A DNA stretch of 64,000 bases, from contig JAKFDE010000016.1 of assembly GCA_036676295.1 (NCBI GenBank), positions 62,001-126,000 on the forward strand, in the 5' to 3' direction. The notes under the pieces are model-generated. The model was not told where the DNA came from and did not search any database. It saw nothing but the letters and a program-made list of their open reading frames with translations. This document shows, piece after piece, positions 43,267 to 52,379 of the stretch (position 1 is the stretch's first letter; each line of letters starts with the position of its first letter). A program made the translations under genes and the position numbers. Source of the DNA: UBA4416 sp036676295. Its GTDB lineage: Bacteria > Bacteroidota > Bacteroidia > B-17B0 > Aurantibacillaceae.

Positions 43267-45405
43267 TTAATTTGTCAGTTTAGCTACTTCTTCTTTAGGT
43301 GCAGCTTTTAAATCTTTTCCTAATTTTTGTAAATAAGCGATCAAGGCAACAATTTCTTTATCAGCCACTGTTTGAATACCATCCTTTTTTAAATTAGCAG
43401 TGATTTCTTCCGCTTGTTTTTGCATATCAGCAGCTGCTTTATTTTCATATCCTTCAGGATAAGGAACGCCTAATTTCATCATGGCTTTGATCTTACCTAC
43501 CGTACTTGTTACATCTACTTTATCATCCAATAACCAAGGATACGTTGGCATAATAGAGCCGGGCGACATAGAAGTAGGATCTAACATGTGATTGTAATGC
43601 CAGCTATCCGGATATTTTCCGCCTAGTCTCGCTAAATCAGGACCTGTACGTTTAGAACCCCATTGAAATGGATGATCATAAACAAACTCTCCGGCTTTAG
43701 AATATTCGCCATATCTGGAAGTTTCACTTCTGAATGGACGTACCATTTGAGAGTGACATGTATAACAACCTTCTCTCACATAAATATCTCTTCCTTGTAA
43801 TTCTAAAGGTGTATAAGGTTTTACACTAGAGATAGTTGGGATATTTGATTTAACTAAAAACGTAGGAACGATTTCAATTACACCACCAATAATTACAACT
43901 ACCAAACTCAATACCATTAATTGAACCGGTCTTCTTTCGATCCAACGGTGCCAGTGATCTTTGCTATGTGCATGGAATGTATTTGATAATGCAGGAGCTT
44001 CGGCATCTTCATTGGCAAGAAATGAACCTTGTTTAACTGTTTTGATCAAATTGTAACACATCATAATTGCTCCAATTAAAAACAAAGCACCACCTAAAGC
44101 ACGTGCAGCATAAAATGGTGCCATTTTAGTTACACTATCCATAAACTGCCATTTTAATTGACCTTCAGGAGTAAACTCTTTCCACATTAAACTTTGCATG
44201 ATACCTGCCCAATACATTGGCACTGCATATAAAATGATGCCTAATGTACCGATCCAAAAATGCATGTTGGCTAATTTCACAGAGAACAAATTTGTTCTAA
44301 ACATTTTTGGTATGATCCAATATAAGATACCAAATGTTAAGAAACCATTCCACCCCAATGCCCCAACGTGAACGTGAGCAACAGTCCAATCTGTAAAGTG
44401 ACTGATGGCATTAATAGATTTGATCGATAATAATGGTCCTTCAAAAGTAGCCATACCATAAGCTGTAACAGCTACCACTAAAAATTTTAAAACAACATCA
44501 TCTCTTACTTTATCCCAAGCTCCGCGTAAGGTCAATAATCCATTGATCATTCCACCCCATGATGGAGCAATGAGCATAATTGAAAACACAACTCCTAATG
44601 ATTGCGCCCAATCAGGTACAGCTGTATATAATAAATGATGCGGGCCAGCCCAGATGTATAAAAATATCAAAGCCCAAAAGTGAATGATGGATAATCGGTA
44701 AGAATATACAGGTCGGTTAGCAGCTTTAGGTAAAAAATAATACATTAAACCTAAGTAAGGAGTGGTTAAGAAAAAGGCAACCGCATTATGTCCGTACCAC
44801 CACTGTACTAATGCATCTTGCACACCCGCATACCAAGAATATGATTTCCAAAATGAAACCGGAATTTCGATAGAGTTAACAATATGCAACATGGCAACTG
44901 TAACAAACGTAGCAATGTAAAACCAGATCGCTACATACAAATGGCGTTCTCTACGTTTGATAATTGTACCGAACATGTTCCAACCAAATACTACCCAAAC
45001 TAATGTGATCAATATATCAATTGGCCACTCTAATTCAGCATATTCTTTTCCGGTTGTTTTACCTAATGCTAAGGAAATAGCAGCTAATACAATAATTAAT
45101 TGCCAGCCCCAAAAATGAATTTTACTTAAAAGATCGCTGAACATACGGGCTTTTAATAATCGTTGTAAAGAATAGTAAACTCCCATAAAAATACCATTAC
45201 CCACAAAAGCAAAAATTACAGCATTAGTGTGTATTGGTCTAACTCGCCCAAAAGTTGTGTAGGGCAACTCAAGGTTTGTAGCAGGGAATACTAATTGTAA
45301 AGCGGCTAATAAACCCGCAAGCATGCCCACAACTCCCCAAAGCATAGTGGCATAGGCAAATTGTTTTACAATTTTGTTGTCGTATTGAAATTTTTCGATT
45401 TCCAT
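43267..45405 (-). CDS. ccoNO: Fused cbb3 oxidase subunits I and II
   Basis: A 712-residue fusion of CcoN and CcoO, common in Bacteroidota. The CcoN part (about 1-470) has 12 hydrophobic segments and the haem/copper histidines (RPIHTNAVIFAF; VQWWYGHNAVAFF; GPHHLLYTAVP; AHVHVGALGWNGF). The CcoO part (about 510-712) is anchored by one helix and has the haem c site CYTCHSQMVRPFRSE. Together they reduce O2 to water with high affinity while pumping protons. The gene is 22 nt after ccoS. Confidence 0.97.
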   Translation of the reverse strand: MEIEKFQYDNKIVKQFAYATMLWGVVGMLAGLLAALQLVFPATNLELPYTTFGRVRPIHTNAVIFAFVGNGIFMGVYYSLQRLLKARMFSDLLSKIHFWGWQLIIVLAAISLALGKTTGKEYAELEWPIDILITLVWVVFGWNMFGTIIKRRERHLYVAIWFYIATFVTVAMLHIVNSIEIPVSFWKSYSWYAGVQDALVQWWYGHNAVAFFLTTPYLGLMYYFLPKAANRPVYSYRLSIIHFWALIFLYIWAGPHHLLYTAVPDWAQSLGVVFSIMLIAPSWGGMINGLLTLRGAWDKVRDDVVLKFLVVAVTAYGMATFEGPLLSIKSINAISHFTDWTVAHVHVGALGWNGFLTFGILYWIIPKMFRTNLFSVKLANMHFWIGTLGIILYAVPMYWAGIMQSLMWKEFTPEGQLKWQFMDSVTKMAPFYAARALGGALFLIGAIMMCYNLIKTVKQGSFLANEDAEAPALSNTFHAHSKDHWHRWIERRPVQLMVLSLVVVIIGGVIEIVPTFLVKSNIPTISSVKPYTPLELQGRDIYVREGCYTCHSQMVRPFRSETSRYGEYSKAGEFVYDHPFQWGSKRTGPDLARLGGKYPDSWHYNHMLDPTSMSPGSIMPTYPWLLDDKVDVTSTVGKIKAMMKLGVPYPEGYENKAAADMQKQAEEITANLKKDGIQTVADKEIVALIAYLQKLGKDLKAAPKEEVAKLTN

Positions 45406-45427
45406 AGATTGATTTTTACTTGGTTAC

Positions 45428-45625
45428 TTATGTTGTTTTAGTTGATTTATTTTGAATTTCCTTTGTTTCGGATTTTTGAGAAGCATTATCCTCATCAAAT
45501 AACATTCTCACAGAAGGTGTGTAATCGTCATCGTATTGGCCGCTTTTTACCGACCAAATAAAGGCTATGAGAAAACCGGTGGCGATAATTAAACTAGCGG
45601 ATATTAAAACGAAAATGACACTCAT
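45428..45625 (-). CDS. ccoS: cbb3 maturation protein CcoS
   Basis: A 65-residue protein with one N-terminal membrane helix (SVIFVLISASLIIATGFLIAFIWSVKSGQYDD). The WSVKSGQYDD motif after the helix is characteristic of CcoS, which is needed for cofactor insertion into CcoN. It heads the NO-Q-P-G-H operon and has its own TAATTTTG promoter element and an FNR-like dyad upstream. Confidence 0.92.
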   Translation of the reverse strand: MSVIFVLISASLIIATGFLIAFIWSVKSGQYDDDYTPSVRMLFDEDNASQKSETKEIQNKSTKTT

Positions 45626-45635
45626 GATTACGGTA

Positions 45636-45643
45636 CAAAATTA
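45636..45643 (-). promoter_or_regulatory. -7 element of the ccoS operon
   Basis: TAATTTTG on the minus strand, with transcription expected near 45632. No -33 TTG is present at the right distance, which fits an activator-dependent promoter. The dyad at 45688-45701 is centred about 63 bp upstream. Confidence 0.58.
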
Positions 45644-45687
45644 GATTTTGACATTTTTTAGGAGATGATAAATTCCCATACTATTTG

Positions 45688-45701
45688 ATGATATATATCA
45701 T
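45688..45701. promoter_or_regulatory. FNR-like dyad before ccoS
   Basis: ATGATATATATCAT, a perfect 14-bp palindrome. It keeps TGAT-N4-ATCA of the FNR consensus TTGAT-N4-ATCAA with changes only at the outer bases. It overlaps the ccoI stop codon. Confidence 0.5.
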
Positions 45702-48112
45702 ATTTTAATTTTTCTGGCAAATAATGAACTTAAGGTAGTAGTATATAACATAATTGAAACGGAGCTAACAGGCATTAAAATAGCAGCAATAACGGGAGAT
45801 AGGTCGCCCTGAACAGCAAAATATAACCCAATGATGTTATATAATATGGATATTATAAAACTGCCAAAAATGATACTTTTTTCTTTTCTGCAGTAATCAA
45901 ATAGCTGTTTAAGTTTATTGAATTGCTTTCCATCTAAAATAGCATCACAACCCGGCGAAAAATTATTGATATCATCAGAAATGGCAATACCAACATCACT
46001 TTGTTGTAAAGCCCCAGAGTCATTTAATCCATCACCGATCATAATCACTTTATGACCTTTGTTTTGAAGCTCTTTGATATAATTAAGTTTATCCTGCGGA
46101 TGTTGATCGAACAATAATTCTGCGTTGTTACCGAATACGCTTCTCAGTTTATGCTCTTCAGAATTATTATCACCCGAGATCAAAGCCAATGAATAAGTTG
46201 ATTTAAGAGATGAAATAACATTTTCCAACTCATTACGATATTTAGTTTTAATAATATAACGCCCAATGATCTCATTATTGATCGAGACATATACCTTGCT
46301 ACCATCATCGTCAGACAAGGTTGACTTATCCAGTAGTACAAATTGGGGAGAACCTATCTTAATATGTTCTCCATCGATTATTGCTGAACTTCCTTTTCCC
46401 TTTTCTTCACTATAATTCTTAATATGTAATGATTTTTGAAAAGGTAAATGAGATACAATAGCTTTACTTAGAGGATGATTAGACTGATTCGCGATGGTTC
46501 TTATCAACTGTTCCTCTCTGGAATCCAGCTTAATTCCATCAAACTTAATACTGGATTGACTTTGCAAACTAATGGTACCCGTTTTATCAAACACAATGGT
46601 ATCTGCATCAGAAATGCGTTCCAACACATTTTCATTTTTTATAAAAAATTTCAAGCGTTGTAAAATATTGAGCATGTTACCATTGGTAAAGGTGGAAGAC
46701 AATAATAATGCACAAGGACAAGCTACTATTAAAATGGAGGTCACAGCATTCCACACTCTGCTGCTATCATTTATTGACCAATAAACAGCAGTTACAATGG
46801 CAATACTAAATAATACATAAGTAAAGTATCTGCTAACAGCATGTATAAATGAAGTTTTTTGTTCTGTTTTGTCTGCTTTAAACACATCGTTATTCCACAA
46901 TTGCGTGAGGTAACTCTGAGATACTTCTTTAACGACTTCCAATTCAATGGCGCTACCAATTTGTTTACCGCCTGCATAAATTATTTCGCCAATACTTTTT
47001 TCAACTGGTAGCGATTCGCCTGTAACAAAGCTATAGTCAATATTAGCCTTTCCCATAAATAGCATGCCATCAGCCGGTATAATTTCATGGCTATTGATCT
47101 TGATACGGTCACCAACTTTTATGTTTGAAACCGGAATTTGTTTTTCCTGACCATCAGCGTATATCACATTTACTCCTAACGGGAAATAGGATTTATAATC
47201 TCTTTCAAAGGATAAAGATTGATAGGTTTTATTTTGAAAAAAACGACCGATGAGCATAAAAAATACAATGCCCGACATCGAATCTAAATAGCCGGCACCT
47301 GTAAGCGTTGTGATCTCATAAACACTTCTTACAAATGCAATGAGTACTGCCAATGCAATTGGCGCATCAATATTGAGAAACTTTTTCTTTAAACTTTTAT
47401 AGGCTGAAACAAAAAATTCGGATGCACAATAAAAAAAGACCGGAATGGAAAGACCCAGATTTAAAAAACTGAACAATGTTTTTAGTCCTGTATCTTCCAT
47501 ATTTCCTGAAGAAAAATACTCCGGAAAACTTAAAAGCATAATATTCCCAAAACAAAAACCGGCAATACCAATTTTATAGATCTTGGTTTTATCATATTTC
47601 TTAATTTTAGAGCTAGACAGATCATTTAAACTTATATGTGGCTCATAACCAATTTCAGATAACAATTCAACAACCTTTTTTAACGAAACTGAATCGGAAT
47701 TATAAACAATGGTTACTTCTTTTTTAGGAAAATTAACCTGAGATTTCACTATACCCATATTAAGTTTTGGCAAATGTTCGATCAACCAAATACAGCTACT
47801 GCAGTGCATTTGAGGTAAATAAAAAATCACGTGCTTTTGAACTCCTTCTGAAAAATGAATTAATTTTTGTTGTACGGTTTGATCATCTAAAAAATCAAAT
47901 TTTCCTTTTCTAACTTTTATTTTTTGAGAAATGCCCGGTTGTTCAGAAATATCATAATATTCACATAATCCATTTTGATTAATGATCTCATAAACCATCT
48001 TACAACCTTCACAACAAAATTGTTTTTCTTCAATACGGATGCTTTGTTCGTTACAATCTTCACCACAGTGATAGCAAGTTGTTTTTTCCTGTACAATACT
48101 TTTTGAATGCAT
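45698..48112 (-). CDS. ccoI: CcoI-type copper-transporting P1B ATPase
   Basis: An 804-residue cation ATPase that supplies copper to the cbb3 oxidase. The N-terminus has a cysteine-rich domain (CYHCGEDC; QFCCEGCKMVYEI) and a heavy-metal domain with MHCSSCIWLIEHLP. The ATPase core has the membrane CPCALLLS motif, the phosphorylation site FDKTGTIS, and GDGLNDSGAL. Eight membrane helices are expected. The domain order and position before ccoS identify it as CcoI (FixI). A TAATTTTG element ends 4 nt before the ATG. Confidence 0.94.
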   Translation of the reverse strand: MHSKSIVQEKTTCYHCGEDCNEQSIRIEEKQFCCEGCKMVYEIINQNGLCEYYDISEQPGISQKIKVRKGKFDFLDDQTVQQKLIHFSEGVQKHVIFYLPQMHCSSCIWLIEHLPKLNMGIVKSQVNFPKKEVTIVYNSDSVSLKKVVELLSEIGYEPHISLNDLSSSKIKKYDKTKIYKIGIAGFCFGNIMLLSFPEYFSSGNMEDTGLKTLFSFLNLGLSIPVFFYCASEFFVSAYKSLKKKFLNIDAPIALAVLIAFVRSVYEITTLTGAGYLDSMSGIVFFMLIGRFFQNKTYQSLSFERDYKSYFPLGVNVIYADGQEKQIPVSNIKVGDRIKINSHEIIPADGMLFMGKANIDYSFVTGESLPVEKSIGEIIYAGGKQIGSAIELEVVKEVSQSYLTQLWNNDVFKADKTEQKTSFIHAVSRYFTYVLFSIAIVTAVYWSINDSSRVWNAVTSILIVACPCALLLSSTFTNGNMLNILQRLKFFIKNENVLERISDADTIVFDKTGTISLQSQSSIKFDGIKLDSREEQLIRTIANQSNHPLSKAIVSHLPFQKSLHIKNYSEEKGKGSSAIIDGEHIKIGSPQFVLLDKSTLSDDDGSKVYVSINNEIIGRYIIKTKYRNELENVISSLKSTYSLALISGDNNSEEHKLRSVFGNNAELLFDQHPQDKLNYIKELQNKGHKVIMIGDGLNDSGALQQSDVGIAISDDINNFSPGCDAILDGKQFNKLKQLFDYCRKEKSIIFGSFIISILYNIIGLYFAVQGDLSPVIAAILMPVSSVSIMLYTTTLSSLFARKIKI

Positions 48113-48116
48113 GGAA

Positions 48117-48124
48117 CAAAATTA
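48117..48124 (-). promoter_or_regulatory. -7 element of ccoI
   Basis: TAATTTTG on the minus strand, ending 4 nt before the ccoI ATG (leaderless or nearly so). The TGACATAAATCA site is centred about 64 bp upstream of the expected start. Confidence 0.55.
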
Positions 48125-48170
48125 GAGTGATAGAGAGATTCTATTGCTGACTAATCTCATTGGCAAATAC

Positions 48171-48182
48171 TGACATAAATCA
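48171..48182. promoter_or_regulatory. CRP/FNR-like site between ccoI and the persulfide dioxygenase gene
   Basis: TGACATAAATCA, 12 bp, with one base of asymmetry (TGAC opposite ATCA). It shares TGAC-N4-RTCA with the perfect sites at 28428 and 57634 and lies centrally between two divergent genes. Confidence 0.55.
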
Positions 48183-48205
48183 TAAAGTGTGTTCTTTAAT
48201 GCAAA

Positions 48206-48213
48206 TATTTTTG
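48206..48213 (+). promoter_or_regulatory. -7 element of the persulfide dioxygenase gene
   Basis: TATTTTTG matches TAnnTTTG; transcription would start near 48218, 20 nt before the ATG. The CRP/FNR-like site is centred about 41 bp upstream, the classical class II activator position. Confidence 0.6.
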
Positions 48214-48237
48214 TACTGTACCTTTAAACTAAAATCC

Positions 48238-49659
48238 ATGATCATAGAACAAATTTATACAGGCTGTTTAGCAGAAGCGACATACTATATTGAAAGTAAC
48301 GGGGAAGCGGCTATTATAGATCCTTTAAGGGATGTAGAGCCTTATATAGAAAAAGCAAGAAAAAATAACGCAAAAATTAAATATGTTTTTGAAACTCATT
48401 TTCATGCCGATTTTGTAAGTGGACATATTGATCTGGCGAAGAAAACAGGAGCTGTTATTGTGTATGGGCCAACAACTATGGAAACAGGATTTAAAGCTCT
48501 GATCGCCGAAGATGGTGAAGTATTTAAATTGGGAAATATTTCTATAAAAGTAATTCATACACCTGGACACACAATGGAAAGTTCTTGTTTTTTATTGCAA
48601 AATGAAAAAGGAAAAGACACAGCTTTATTTAGCGGTGATACCTTATTCATTGGCGATGTGGGAAGACCTGATCTGGCACAAAAGGTCATAGCTGAATTGA
48701 CACAAGAAAAATTAGCCGGTCATTTATTTGACTCTTTAAGAACCAAAATAATTCCGTTAAGTGATGACCTGATCGTTTACCCAGGGCATGGTGCAGGTAG
48801 CGCTTGCGGAAAAAACATGAGCAAAGAAAAAACAGATACGCTTGGCCATCAAAAAAAAGTAAATTATGCACTTGATCTAAATTTAAGCAAAGAGGAATTT
48901 ATCAAGCAAGTATTATCCGGATTAATGCCTCCTCCGGGTTACTTCCCTCAAAATGTGATGATGAATATAAAAGGATACGAAAGCATAGATACTGTGATAA
49001 AAAAAGGTAATCACCGTTTAAGTATAACTGAATTTGAATCTATCGCTTCTGAATCAAAAGCCTTGATCATCGATACAAGAGACCCTCAGGTATTTGCTCA
49101 GGGCTTTATTCCGGGATCTATTAATATTGGGCTTAACGGCAGTTTTGCAGTTTGGGTAGGTACTGTCGTTCCAAGCGTTAAACAAAGCATACTGATAGTA
49201 GCCGAAGAAGACAAAGAAGAAGAAGCTATAATACGACTGGCACGTGTAGGTTATGACAATGTTTTAGGATTTTTAAAGGGTGGTTATTCAACCTGGTTAA
49301 CTCAACATAAAAAAACAGATCGTGTAAAATGTATGAGTGCGAATCAACTGTCTGAAGAAATGGAGAAAAAAAATCTGGAAATTTTAGATGCAAGAAAAGC
49401 CAGCGAATACAACAGTGAACATTTAATAAATGCAGAGAACATGCCTCTGGATAGCATCAATGACACACTACACAAACTAGATGTCAGTAAAACATATTAT
49501 GTTTACTGTGCAGGTGGCTATCGCTCCATGATATTTATTTCCATTTTGAAAGCACATGGTTATGTAAATTTGATCAATATTAACGGTGGGTATACAGCAA
49601 TAAAAGAAACCAACAAATTTGACGTAACAAATTATGTTTGTCCGGCAACGATGTTATAA
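48238..49659 (+). CDS. Persulfide-dioxygenase-like metallo-beta-lactamase fused to two rhodanese domains
   Basis: A 473-residue protein. The N-terminal ETHE1-type metallo-beta-lactamase domain (1-250) has the metal motif THFHADFVSGH, plus HTPGHTMESSCF, SGDTLFIGDVGRPDL and YPGHGAGSACG, and oxidises glutathione persulfide to sulfite. Rhodanese 1 (about 270-370) has no active cysteine (the site reads ILIVAEEDKEEE). Rhodanese 2 (about 375-470) keeps YVYCAGGYRS. The ATG at 48238 is chosen because it follows the promoter; a longer frame starts at 48160. Thioredoxin follows 27 nt later. Confidence 0.92.
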   Translation: MIIEQIYTGCLAEATYYIESNGEAAIIDPLRDVEPYIEKARKNNAKIKYVFETHFHADFVSGHIDLAKKTGAVIVYGPTTMETGFKALIAEDGEVFKLGNISIKVIHTPGHTMESSCFLLQNEKGKDTALFSGDTLFIGDVGRPDLAQKVIAELTQEKLAGHLFDSLRTKIIPLSDDLIVYPGHGAGSACGKNMSKEKTDTLGHQKKVNYALDLNLSKEEFIKQVLSGLMPPPGYFPQNVMMNIKGYESIDTVIKKGNHRLSITEFESIASESKALIIDTRDPQVFAQGFIPGSINIGLNGSFAVWVGTVVPSVKQSILIVAEEDKEEEAIIRLARVGYDNVLGFLKGGYSTWLTQHKKTDRVKCMSANQLSEEMEKKNLEILDARKASEYNSEHLINAENMPLDSINDTLHKLDVSKTYYVYCAGGYRSMIFISILKAHGYVNLININGGYTAIKETNKFDVTNYVCPATML

Positions 49660-49686
49660 TATATACCTTTACAATAAGATAACAGA

Positions 49687-49983
49687 ATGAATAATTTCAA
49701 TACCATAATCAATTCGGATAAACCTGTCTTAGTAGATTTTTTTGCAGAATGGTGCGGCCCATGTAAAACTATGGCACCCATACTTAAAGACACTAAAAGT
49801 CAAATTGGAGATAAAGCAATCATTATAAAAGTTGATATTGATAAAAGTCCGGATGCTGCTGCTTTATATCAGGTAAAAAGTGTGCCAACATTGATCTTAT
49901 TTAAGCAAGGGAAAGTACAATGGAAACAATCCGGAGTTGTACCAAGCCATGAATTAGTGCGCATTCTTAAACAATTTGAGTAA
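49687..49983 (+). CDS. trxA: Thioredoxin
   Basis: A 98-residue thioredoxin with the active site FFAEWCGPCKTMAPIL (WCGPC) and the cis-proline segment SVPTLILFKQGK. It lacks an export signal, so it is cytosolic. It lies 27 nt after the persulfide dioxygenase gene and may reduce its rhodanese or persulfide products. Confidence 0.93.
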   Translation: MNNFNTIINSDKPVLVDFFAEWCGPCKTMAPILKDTKSQIGDKAIIIKVDIDKSPDAAALYQVKSVPTLILFKQGKVQWKQSGVVPSHELVRILKQFE

Positions 49984-50117
49984 GAGCCATACGCTCATTT
50001 CCTGTTAATAATCATATCAATTCTCTGATTATTGTCATATTCATTTCCATTGAACTTATGTTCCTTTGTATTATAAAACAATAGCATGTTTTTAGTCAGT
50101 AGTAAATCGGAAATTAA

Positions 50118-50771
50118 ATGAAAACAGAATTGCATCATAAGATCAAAACTTCCAGAGTTGATTACACTAAACATCAATTATTGGAAGATCTTATTGATCC
50201 TAATCCATTTATTCAATTTCAAATTTGGCTAAAAGAAGTTGTTGATAGTGGGGAGAAACATGCCAATGCCATGGTTTTATCTACAGTTGACGAACAAAAT
50301 ATCCCTTCCTCGAGAGTGTTATTATTAAAAGATATCAGTCACGAAGGTTTTACATTTTTCACCAATTACAACAGCAAGAAAGGGAGTGACATGAACACTA
50401 ATCCGCATGTTGCCATGTTGTTTTTTTGGGAAGAACTGGAACGCCAGGTAAGAATAGAAGGTAAAGTAAAACTATTATCTGAGCCTGAAGCGAAAGATTA
50501 TTTTAAAATCAGACCCAGAGAATCGCAGATTGCAGCCTGGGTTTCTAATCAGAGTCAGATTATCAACAACAGAAAAGAATTAGATCTTTCCTTTTCATAC
50601 TTTGTTAATTTATACGAAAACAGAGACGTGCCCAAACCACCACACTGGGGCGGATATGTGCTTATTCCGGAAAAAATGGAATTTTGGCAAGGCAGAGCAA
50701 ACAGATTACATGACAGAATTCAGTATACACATAAAAACGATCAATGGATCATAGAAAGACTCGCTCCATAA
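50118..50771 (+). CDS. pdxH: Pyridoxamine 5'-phosphate oxidase
   Basis: A 217-residue FMN enzyme that oxidises pyridoxine/pyridoxamine phosphate to PLP with O2. The family signatures are visible: PSSRVLLLKDISHEGFTFFTNYNSKKG for FMN, FFWEELERQVRIEGKVKLL, and the C-terminal signature EFWQGRANRLHDRIQY. Length is normal. The upstream gap (134 nt) shows no clear promoter. Confidence 0.95.
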   Translation: MKTELHHKIKTSRVDYTKHQLLEDLIDPNPFIQFQIWLKEVVDSGEKHANAMVLSTVDEQNIPSSRVLLLKDISHEGFTFFTNYNSKKGSDMNTNPHVAMLFFWEELERQVRIEGKVKLLSEPEAKDYFKIRPRESQIAAWVSNQSQIINNRKELDLSFSYFVNLYENRDVPKPPHWGGYVLIPEKMEFWQGRANRLHDRIQYTHKNDQWIIERLAP

Positions 50772-50811
50772 TTGAGTCAAAAAAATGATCTTATAAAACC
50801 AACTACAAAAC

Positions 50812-51888
50812 ATGTCCCATATAAAATTTACAAGTAAGGATAAGCACGAACAACAGTTTGTTGTTACTTTAAGAAAAAAAGTAAATAGTTATTTTAAAGA
50901 AAATAATATTTCACCGAAAGCAGATACAAGAATGGTAATAAAAACCGTCTTATTAATTTTGATGTACTTAACTCCGTTTGTTTTAATATTAGTTTTTCCT
51001 ATGAGTGTATGGTTGGCTTTAGCCTGCGTTGTAGTGATGGGCATTGGAGTAGCCGGCGTTGGCATGGGAGTCATGCATGATGCGTGCCATGGCGCTTATT
51101 CAAAAAAACATTGGGTGAATAATTTGTTATCGGGTACTTTATATTTACTTGGAAGCAATGTACTAAATTGGAAAATACAACATAATGTGTTACATCATAC
51201 TTACACTAACATTTCAGGATTAGATGAAGACATTGATTCTAAAGGCCCCATTCGCTTATCCGAACATGTGCCTTTAAAAGCATTTCATAAATACCAATTC
51301 CTTTATGTGTTTTTCTTTTATGGATTAATGACGTTAGTAATGTTAACTAATGATTTTAGCCGTTTGTATAAATACTCTCAATTAGGATTATTAAAAAGTC
51401 AAAATAAAAAATTACGAAAAGAATTCCTGAAAATGCTTTTCAGAAAAGTGGTTTATTTATCGGTCATTTTCGGATTGCCGTTATGGTTAACTCCTTTTAC
51501 TTTTTGGCAAATATTTATTGGATTTGTAATCATGCATTGGGTAGCCAGTATCATTTTAAGTTTTGTATTTCAAATGGCACATGTGGTAGAAGGTGCTGAA
51601 CAGCCTGAAAAAGAAAATAACATGCAAACAGATTGGTTTGTTCATCAGCTCAATACAACCAGCGATTTTGCAAGAAACAATCGTTTATTAAGCTGGTATG
51701 TGGGTGGTTTAAATTTTCAAATTGAACATCATTTGTTCCCCAACATTTGTCACATCCATTACAAAAAAATCGCACCCATTGTAGAACAAACTGCTTTAGA
51801 ATTTGGGTTTACATACAATCTTAAACCAAGCTTCAGATCAGCCCTACTCTCACATTTCCAAAGATTAAAAGAACTAGGAAGAAAATAA
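50812..51888 (+). CDS. Fatty acid desaturase (acyl-CoA/acyl-lipid)
   Basis: A 358-residue membrane di-iron desaturase. The three histidine boxes are visible: HDACHGA (about 85-91), HNVLHHTYTN (about 125) and QIEHHLFPN (about 303). Four hydrophobic segments surround them. The third box begins with Q rather than H, which is the front-end/delta-6-like, linoleoyl-CoA desaturase type. Substrate and position of desaturation are unknown. The next gene is 14 nt downstream. Confidence 0.9.
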   Translation: MSHIKFTSKDKHEQQFVVTLRKKVNSYFKENNISPKADTRMVIKTVLLILMYLTPFVLILVFPMSVWLALACVVVMGIGVAGVGMGVMHDACHGAYSKKHWVNNLLSGTLYLLGSNVLNWKIQHNVLHHTYTNISGLDEDIDSKGPIRLSEHVPLKAFHKYQFLYVFFFYGLMTLVMLTNDFSRLYKYSQLGLLKSQNKKLRKEFLKMLFRKVVYLSVIFGLPLWLTPFTFWQIFIGFVIMHWVASIILSFVFQMAHVVEGAEQPEKENNMQTDWFVHQLNTTSDFARNNRLLSWYVGGLNFQIEHHLFPNICHIHYKKIAPIVEQTALEFGFTYNLKPSFRSALLSHFQRLKELGRK

Positions 51889-51902
51889 TATCTCATAGAA
51901 AA

Positions 51903-52376
51903 TTGATGATTTCTATTACACCACAAAAAATACGGGTTACCAAAAAGTTCAGCTTTGATATGGCGCATGCCTTGTATGGCTACGACGGGCCTTGCAAAAA
52001 CATTCATGGCCATACTTATCATTTAGCCGTTACCTTAATTGGCACTGCCATTAACGATAATAATGATCCTAAAAACGGCATGGTGATCGATTTTACAGAT
52101 CTAAAAAGAATAGTATCAAAAAAAGTGATTGAGGTATTTGACCATGCCTTAGTTTTAAATGCCCAATCTCCACACGCTAATCTCTTAGAGATAAAAAATA
52201 GTTTTAGTAAGGTGATTTATACAGAGTATCAGCCATCTTGCGAGAATTTAATTCTTGATATTTTAGAGCGCATAAAAAAAGATCTTCCAAATACTGTCAG
52301 TATTCATAATTTAAGATTAGATGAAACACCAACATCTTATGCAGAATGGTTTGCATCAGACAATATTAAAATATAA
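51903..52376 (+). CDS. 6-pyruvoyltetrahydropterin synthase/QueD-family protein
   Basis: A 157-residue T-fold enzyme. Zinc ligands are the H of FDMAHALYGY and the HxH in NIHGHTYHL; the catalytic cysteine is in GPCKNIHGH, which fits QueD (6-carboxytetrahydropterin synthase, queuosine pathway). FDHALVLNAQSPHANLL is the conserved D-H pair region, and LRLDETPTSYAEWF ends the fold. It starts 14 nt after the desaturase and 3 nt before the next gene, with no other queuosine gene near. Confidence 0.9.
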   Translation: MMISITPQKIRVTKKFSFDMAHALYGYDGPCKNIHGHTYHLAVTLIGTAINDNNDPKNGMVIDFTDLKRIVSKKVIEVFDHALVLNAQSPHANLLEIKNSFSKVIYTEYQPSCENLILDILERIKKDLPNTVSIHNLRLDETPTSYAEWFASDNIKI

Positions 52377-52379
52377 CAT

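Noticed and set aside
49995..50177. 60-residue minus-strand frame overlapping the pdxH start, ending EYDNNQRIDMIINRK
   Set aside because: The tail vaguely resembles an OmpA-domain C-terminus, but the rest is antisense to pdxH and no signal or partner domain exists; at most a relic.
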